Below are positions 4,371-7,271 of a stretch of 7,271 nucleotides of DNA, one piece after another. The notes below the pieces were generated by a model that searched no databases, was not told the origin of the DNA, and saw only the letters and a list, made by a program, of their open reading frames with translations. The translations under genes were made by a program, and so were the position numbers. Within the stretch, counting starts at the first letter, position 1, and each line of letters starts with the position of its first letter. Origin of the DNA: Planctomycetota bacterium (lineage in GTDB: Bacteria > Planctomycetota > Phycisphaerae > WQYP01); assembly GCA_021816165.1 (NCBI GenBank), contig JAKAYZ010000096.1, positions 1-7,271 of the forward strand, in the 5' to 3' direction.

Positions 4371-5348
4371 TTACCGGTACGCGGCGGAAGAATGTTGCGT
4401 ACCACTTTTTCCGAGTGCCGTTGCCCAGAGCTTGGCATAAGCCCTTAGTCGTCTGCGGAAGGCCTCATCGTCAACGTCGGCAAGTGTGGGATCAGATTGG
4501 TTCCCAACGGTATCCCGAGCAGCCGCGTCGAATAGGGCGCGGATGTCCTGTGGCCCCAGCACGTGGCAGTTGATTGGTTTAAGAGAGTTGCTGAAATGTA
4601 GTAGAAGGCCACCCAGTCGGGCCTTGATAAGCCACAGGCTGGGTTGGGACTGCGGACGTGGAATTAAAGCGGTGTTCAGTCGGGCCAGGCTGTAGCGTTT
4701 TGCCGGGTCGTTTTGCCATTTATATCTTAGTCGGGCTATACCGGGATCATTCGCAACGTGCGGGTCGACTGAAATCAACGTCTTCAATGCCGTGAGATCA
4801 CCCAGCCGGGCGGATCGTAATAAGCGGGAAGGTGGTTTGCCATACAAGAGCATGCATGGAATAAAGACACGGATAAAAAATTGCATTTCAGCCTCACGCA
4901 TGACCGATTCGGCAAATGGTGTAAGTTGGGCGGGCTTGAGCATTGTTTGGATTTGGCGGTCCAGCCCCGCTTCGAATATTTTGCAAAGCCAGTTACCGAA
5001 TCGTATGCCAGAGGCGCGGCGTTTGTCTGATAAGCCGTTCCAAATGCCAAGCATGCGGATATTGGCGTCGCGGGCAAATGAGAAACTCCAGCAGCGGTAG
5101 AGCTTGGCACCCGTGCGTTCGTGGCTCTCAAAGAGCATGGTAAAGAGGATTGCCCGAATCTTGCGGGTGGATGTGTAACAGGCATGCCAGTGTGTCGGAT
5201 GTTGTGGATATTGCCAACTGGACGGCAACTTATTCACTAAGTTCGGATCGACGGCGCGGCGGATGTCCGGGGCGGAAAATGCGATGATTTTTGCCAGCAT
5301 CCTGATTGCCGGGGGTTTGTCTTTGCACCACTGGTTGATGGCCTTCAT
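4371..5348 (-). CDS. Unrecognised 325-residue helical protein
   Basis: No family recognised. The protein looks soluble and mostly helical. The most distinctive stretch is residues 157-204: FFIRVFIPCMLLYGKPPSRL followed by LRSARLGDLTALKTLISVDP and DPGI, which reads like two or three packed amphipathic helices. The N-terminal part has aromatic and His/Cys residues (SSWQYPQHPTHWHACY, 43-58), and the C-terminus is charged and then Ser/Ala-rich. The ATG at 5348 is the farthest upstream possible start, since a TGA lies two codons before it; its ribosome binding site is weak (GTGAG). It sits 64 bases after the methyltransferase stop and before the replication-type genes, on the same strand, so it could belong to either module. 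It ends in TAA. There is no evidence for a specific function. Confidence 0.7.
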   Translation of the reverse strand: MKAINQWCKDKPPAIRMLAKIIAFSAPDIRRAVDPNLVNKLPSSWQYPQHPTHWHACYTSTRKIRAILFTMLFESHERTGAKLYRCWSFSFARDANIRMLGIWNGLSDKRRASGIRFGNWLCKIFEAGLDRQIQTMLKPAQLTPFAESVMREAEMQFFIRVFIPCMLLYGKPPSRLLRSARLGDLTALKTLISVDPHVANDPGIARLRYKWQNDPAKRYSLARLNTALIPRPQSQPSLWLIKARLGGLLLHFSNSLKPINCHVLGPQDIRALFDAAARDTVGNQSDPTLADVDDEAFRRRLRAYAKLWATALGKSGTQHSSAAYR

Positions 5349-5412
5349 AACGGCTCACAAGCATTGCCCGATGACTGATTTAGTTCGGTCGAGGATTGTT
5401 CCTGAGTCATTA

Positions 5413-6318
5413 CTACCCCACCCAATCCAACGACCTGCCGATAAGAAGTTCGCTCATTTTCGCATGGTGTGTATTTTTCATTGATATCAAGCGGGTTTGG
5501 AAGGCGTGCTTTTCCGCAAGCTGATGCACATCGCGGGCGTCATCATAGGTCATAAGAAAATCGCCCTGCACGCTTTGAATGGCGGAGAAAAGCTGCTCGT
5601 GGTCGAGGCGATGGTGCGTGTACAGCCGTGATCCTGCCCGTTTGCCGGCCGCGGTCCCCGCTGTGTACGGGGGGTCGATAAAAAACGCGGCGTTTTTCAT
5701 GCCGTAGTGATCTTGGATTGCCTGCACCCCGTCTCCCTCTTGAAACGTGAAGCGGTCCCGAATCTTGGCGATGGCTTGGATTCGTTGCGCCAGGGTGACG
5801 GGATACCACCTTGATCGCAGTCCTTTGCCGCTTTCACCGTTCTTCATCAGGCTGGCCCCCGGTGCAAGAATCCCGCCGTGGAAAGTGCGATTTTTCAGCA
5901 CTGTGCGGAAGGCAATTTCCGGCGTGCTGTTACTGGTTTTTGCCAGTTCCTCGCGGACGTTATGGTAGGTCAGGTCAAAGGTCAATATCCGCTGAACGAG
6001 CCACTCGGTTTCTGGCCCGAGAATCGTTTTCCAAACTGCCGCGACTTCGCTGTCCAGTTCGACAAGCAGCACATGCCCGGCTAATTCCTCGAAGGCTGCG
6101 GTCAAGCCGACCGTTGCACCGCCTGCAAATGGTTCGATCATCAAGTCTGGGCGATGGGTACGGCTTCTTAGCCATTCGCGCACGCGCGGCACTAGCCACG
6201 TTTTGCCACCGGGATACCGAAATGGGCTGCGTTTCGGCACGGACGCGACGTTGACCACCCGGTCCGGGATACCGACGTTCCAAAATGCCTGCTGGTAACC
6301 TGCGTTAAGACGGCCCAA
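5413..6318 (-). CDS. DNA N6-adenine methyltransferase, Dam/D12 class
   Basis: Transfers a methyl group from S-adenosylmethionine to N6 of adenine in a specific DNA site, here most likely protecting host DNA from the neighbouring nuclease. Motifs follow the alpha-group D12 order: FRYPGGK (33-39), MIEPFAGGATVGL with the SAM-binding FAGG (64-67), VELD (96-99 region), catalytic DPPY (215-218), then RLYTHHRLDHEQLF, where Dam-type enzymes have similar sequence. The length of 301 residues is normal. The start is TTG at 6318, chosen because an unusually complete Shine-Dalgarno (6329-6320) lies six bases upstream; it overlaps the nuclease gene by 14 bases. The gene ends in TAG followed at once, in frame, by TAA and TGA. 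Its recognition sequence cannot be read from the protein. Confidence 0.93.
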   Translation of the reverse strand: MGRLNAGYQQAFWNVGIPDRVVNVASVPKRSPFRYPGGKTWLVPRVREWLRSRTHRPDLMIEPFAGGATVGLTAAFEELAGHVLLVELDSEVAAVWKTILGPETEWLVQRILTFDLTYHNVREELAKTSNSTPEIAFRTVLKNRTFHGGILAPGASLMKNGESGKGLRSRWYPVTLAQRIQAIAKIRDRFTFQEGDGVQAIQDHYGMKNAAFFIDPPYTAGTAAGKRAGSRLYTHHRLDHEQLFSAIQSVQGDFLMTYDDARDVHQLAEKHAFQTRLISMKNTHHAKMSELLIGRSLDWVG

Positions 6319-7177
6319 GGATCACCTCCGTCGTAGGTGGGTTGCCATCCAATTTCTCGTCAACTCTCTGCTGTAATTGCGCTACAAACCTGTCGACGTT
6401 CCCCGGATCAGATCGGGTAAGTTTTGCCAAGCTTTCATCAAACCTCGTGTATACAGTTTGCCCCTTTGTCAAAGCATATACCCCGGTCGCCGGACTTTTG
6501 TGAAGATCGTATATGAACCAAGCCATTTCCGCTTCGTTGGCGTCCACCGATTGCAGAATTGGCAGCGTCTCAAAAAAGCCTCTGTTGATGGCAACGGCTG
6601 TTTTTTTACCCCACGCCTTGAAGATTCCACCTTTGAATATTAATTGGGGGGCCAGCCGCTTTCGGGAGGACGAAAGATAATCCGGAGTCGGATACCACTG
6701 CTCCCGGCTCCAGTCCATGCCGGCCCGGGCTTTCGGGTTTTCCATGTAGTGTTCAAACGGATTACGCACATTCCCTGAAATGTATACCGCTTGAACTTCC
6801 AAGGCACCGAAGTCGATTATTTTTCCGTGATCGTCATACGAGCATAAAACAACGTCAATATTGCCAGTAGATTTATCGTAGGCGTCCTTCAGGCGGACTT
6901 CAGTAAGTGTCGTCCACTTGGCACCCGGTGGGAAGAAAAACTCTGCGGCATCCTCCGCAATCAGCCAGCGCTCGCGGAACCTGATGGGGCAGGTGATGAC
7001 CACCGATTCCCCATGAAATATGCTGCACACACCCAGAGGATCATTCACCTTGTCTTTGGTGCAATTCGGCACCTTGTTGCCGAACGGGCACAAGCGATTT
7101 TTACGGCACCGCCGGGCTTCTTCCGAGTTGTCTGTGATCGGGAATCCGAAAACTTCTGCAAGCGGCTGTTTTGGCAT
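6305..7177 (-). CDS. NotI-family type II restriction endonuclease
   Basis: A 290-residue protein whose pattern matches the restriction enzyme NotI (about 383 residues) from near the N-terminus. PLAEVFGFPI parallels the NotI start (AEFFG...). Cys30 in LCPFG, Cys39, Cys51 in GVCS and Cys63 in TCP match the four cysteines of the metal site of NotI. The catalytic core is Asp108 (GNIDVVL) and Glu127 plus Gln129 in FGALEVQAV, equivalent to the NotI D...ExQ variant of PD-(D/E)XK. WYPTPDYLSSSRKRLAPQL (161-179) and EAEMAWFIYDL (215-225) also have counterparts. The enzyme should cleave double-stranded DNA at a specific site, with the overlapping methyltransferase as its partner. ATG 7177 has AAGGA about ten bases upstream. 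The protein is shorter than NotI, mainly between the cysteine and catalytic parts and near the C-terminus, so specificity may differ. Confidence 0.85.
   Translation of the reverse strand: MPKQPLAEVFGFPITDNSEEARRCRKNRLCPFGNKVPNCTKDKVNDPLGVCSIFHGESVVITCPIRFRERWLIAEDAAEFFFPPGAKWTTLTEVRLKDAYDKSTGNIDVVLCSYDDHGKIIDFGALEVQAVYISGNVRNPFEHYMENPKARAGMDWSREQWYPTPDYLSSSRKRLAPQLIFKGGIFKAWGKKTAVAINRGFFETLPILQSVDANEAEMAWFIYDLHKSPATGVYALTKGQTVYTRFDESLAKLTRSDPGNVDRFVAQLQQRVDEKLDGNPPTTEVILGPS
6320..6329 (-). promoter_or_regulatory. Extended Shine-Dalgarno GGAGGTGATC of the methyltransferase gene
   Basis: GGAGGTGATC on the minus strand is complementary over ten bases to the conserved end of bacterial 16S rRNA (GATCACCTCC). 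Its GGAGG core is six bases from the TTG start at 6318. It lies inside the last codons of the nuclease gene and decides the methyltransferase start. Confidence 0.8.
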
Positions 7178-7250
7178 GAATACAGATTCCTTTCCGGATT
7201 ATGGCGCTGTGTCTGAAGCAGATACTATCATTCCAATAAATCCAAACAAA

Positions 7251-7259
7251 AGTATACCA
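7251..7259 (-). promoter_or_regulatory. Candidate extended -10 promoter of the restriction-modification cassette
   Basis: TGGTATACT on the minus strand fits an extended -10 element (TGN followed by TATACT, 5 of 6 to TATAAT), about 74 bases before the nuclease ATG. The -35 position would lie partly outside the window. The leader between is AT-rich with no other clear ORF. This is the only promoter-like signal I see before the cassette. Confidence 0.35.
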
Positions 7260-7271
7260 TAGGGTTAGAAA

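Noticed and set aside
5349..5412. Promoter or terminator in the gap after the methyltransferase
   Set aside because: Only a weak TGACT/AGTCA pairing was found, with no T tract and no well-spaced -35/-10 pair.
91..7177. Genome-wide reassignment of TAG to glutamine (phage-type code)
   Set aside because: The methyltransferase frame ends TAG-TAA-TGA, the other genes end in TGA or TAA without internal TAG, and only one gene clearly needs TAG as sense. One nonsense change explains this more simply.

Overview
The window reads as part of a bacterial mobile or accessory element. Every gene I can support lies on the minus strand, so transcription runs from high to low coordinates. GC content is moderate (roughly half by eye). 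Genes are tightly packed, with ATGA stop/start overlaps and purine-rich Shine-Dalgarno sites that fit a standard bacterial 16S tail. There are no rRNA, tRNA or housekeeping genes, so the host cannot be assigned. 

Layout in transcription order: (1) 7177-5413, a two-gene restriction-modification cassette: a NotI-family restriction endonuclease, then a Dam/D12-class adenine methyltransferase whose TTG start and very strong ribosome binding site lie inside the end of the nuclease gene. (2) 5348-4371, an unrecognised 325-residue protein. (3) 4352-4324, a strong inverted repeat whose loop holds the start codon of an 80-residue protein (4339-4097). That gene overlaps by ATGA a 500-residue protein (4100-2598) resembling Rep_trans-type rolling-circle initiators or relaxases. 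(4) 2600-2009, about 590 bases with no convincing gene but with a run of stem-loops, a G-quadruplex motif and a 12-bp-arm hairpin. (5) 2008-1562, two small proteins: an 86-residue putative zinc-binding protein and a 42-residue protein encoded across a tandem repeat. (6) 1559-1056, a PD-(D/E)XK-like nuclease-fold protein, overlapping by ATGA (7) a large serine recombinase (1059 leftward) that is interrupted by an in-frame TAG at 93-91 and stays open to the window edge. 

Working model (inference): an integrative element moved by the serine recombinase, with a rolling-circle-type initiator acting at a structured non-coding origin and a restriction-modification cargo for maintenance or defence. 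The points most worth checking are the pairing of a NotI-fold nuclease with an adenine methyltransferase (NotI's own site contains no adenine), the structured G-rich region at 2062-2257, the missing canonical tyrosine in the initiator, and the amber codon in the recombinase.
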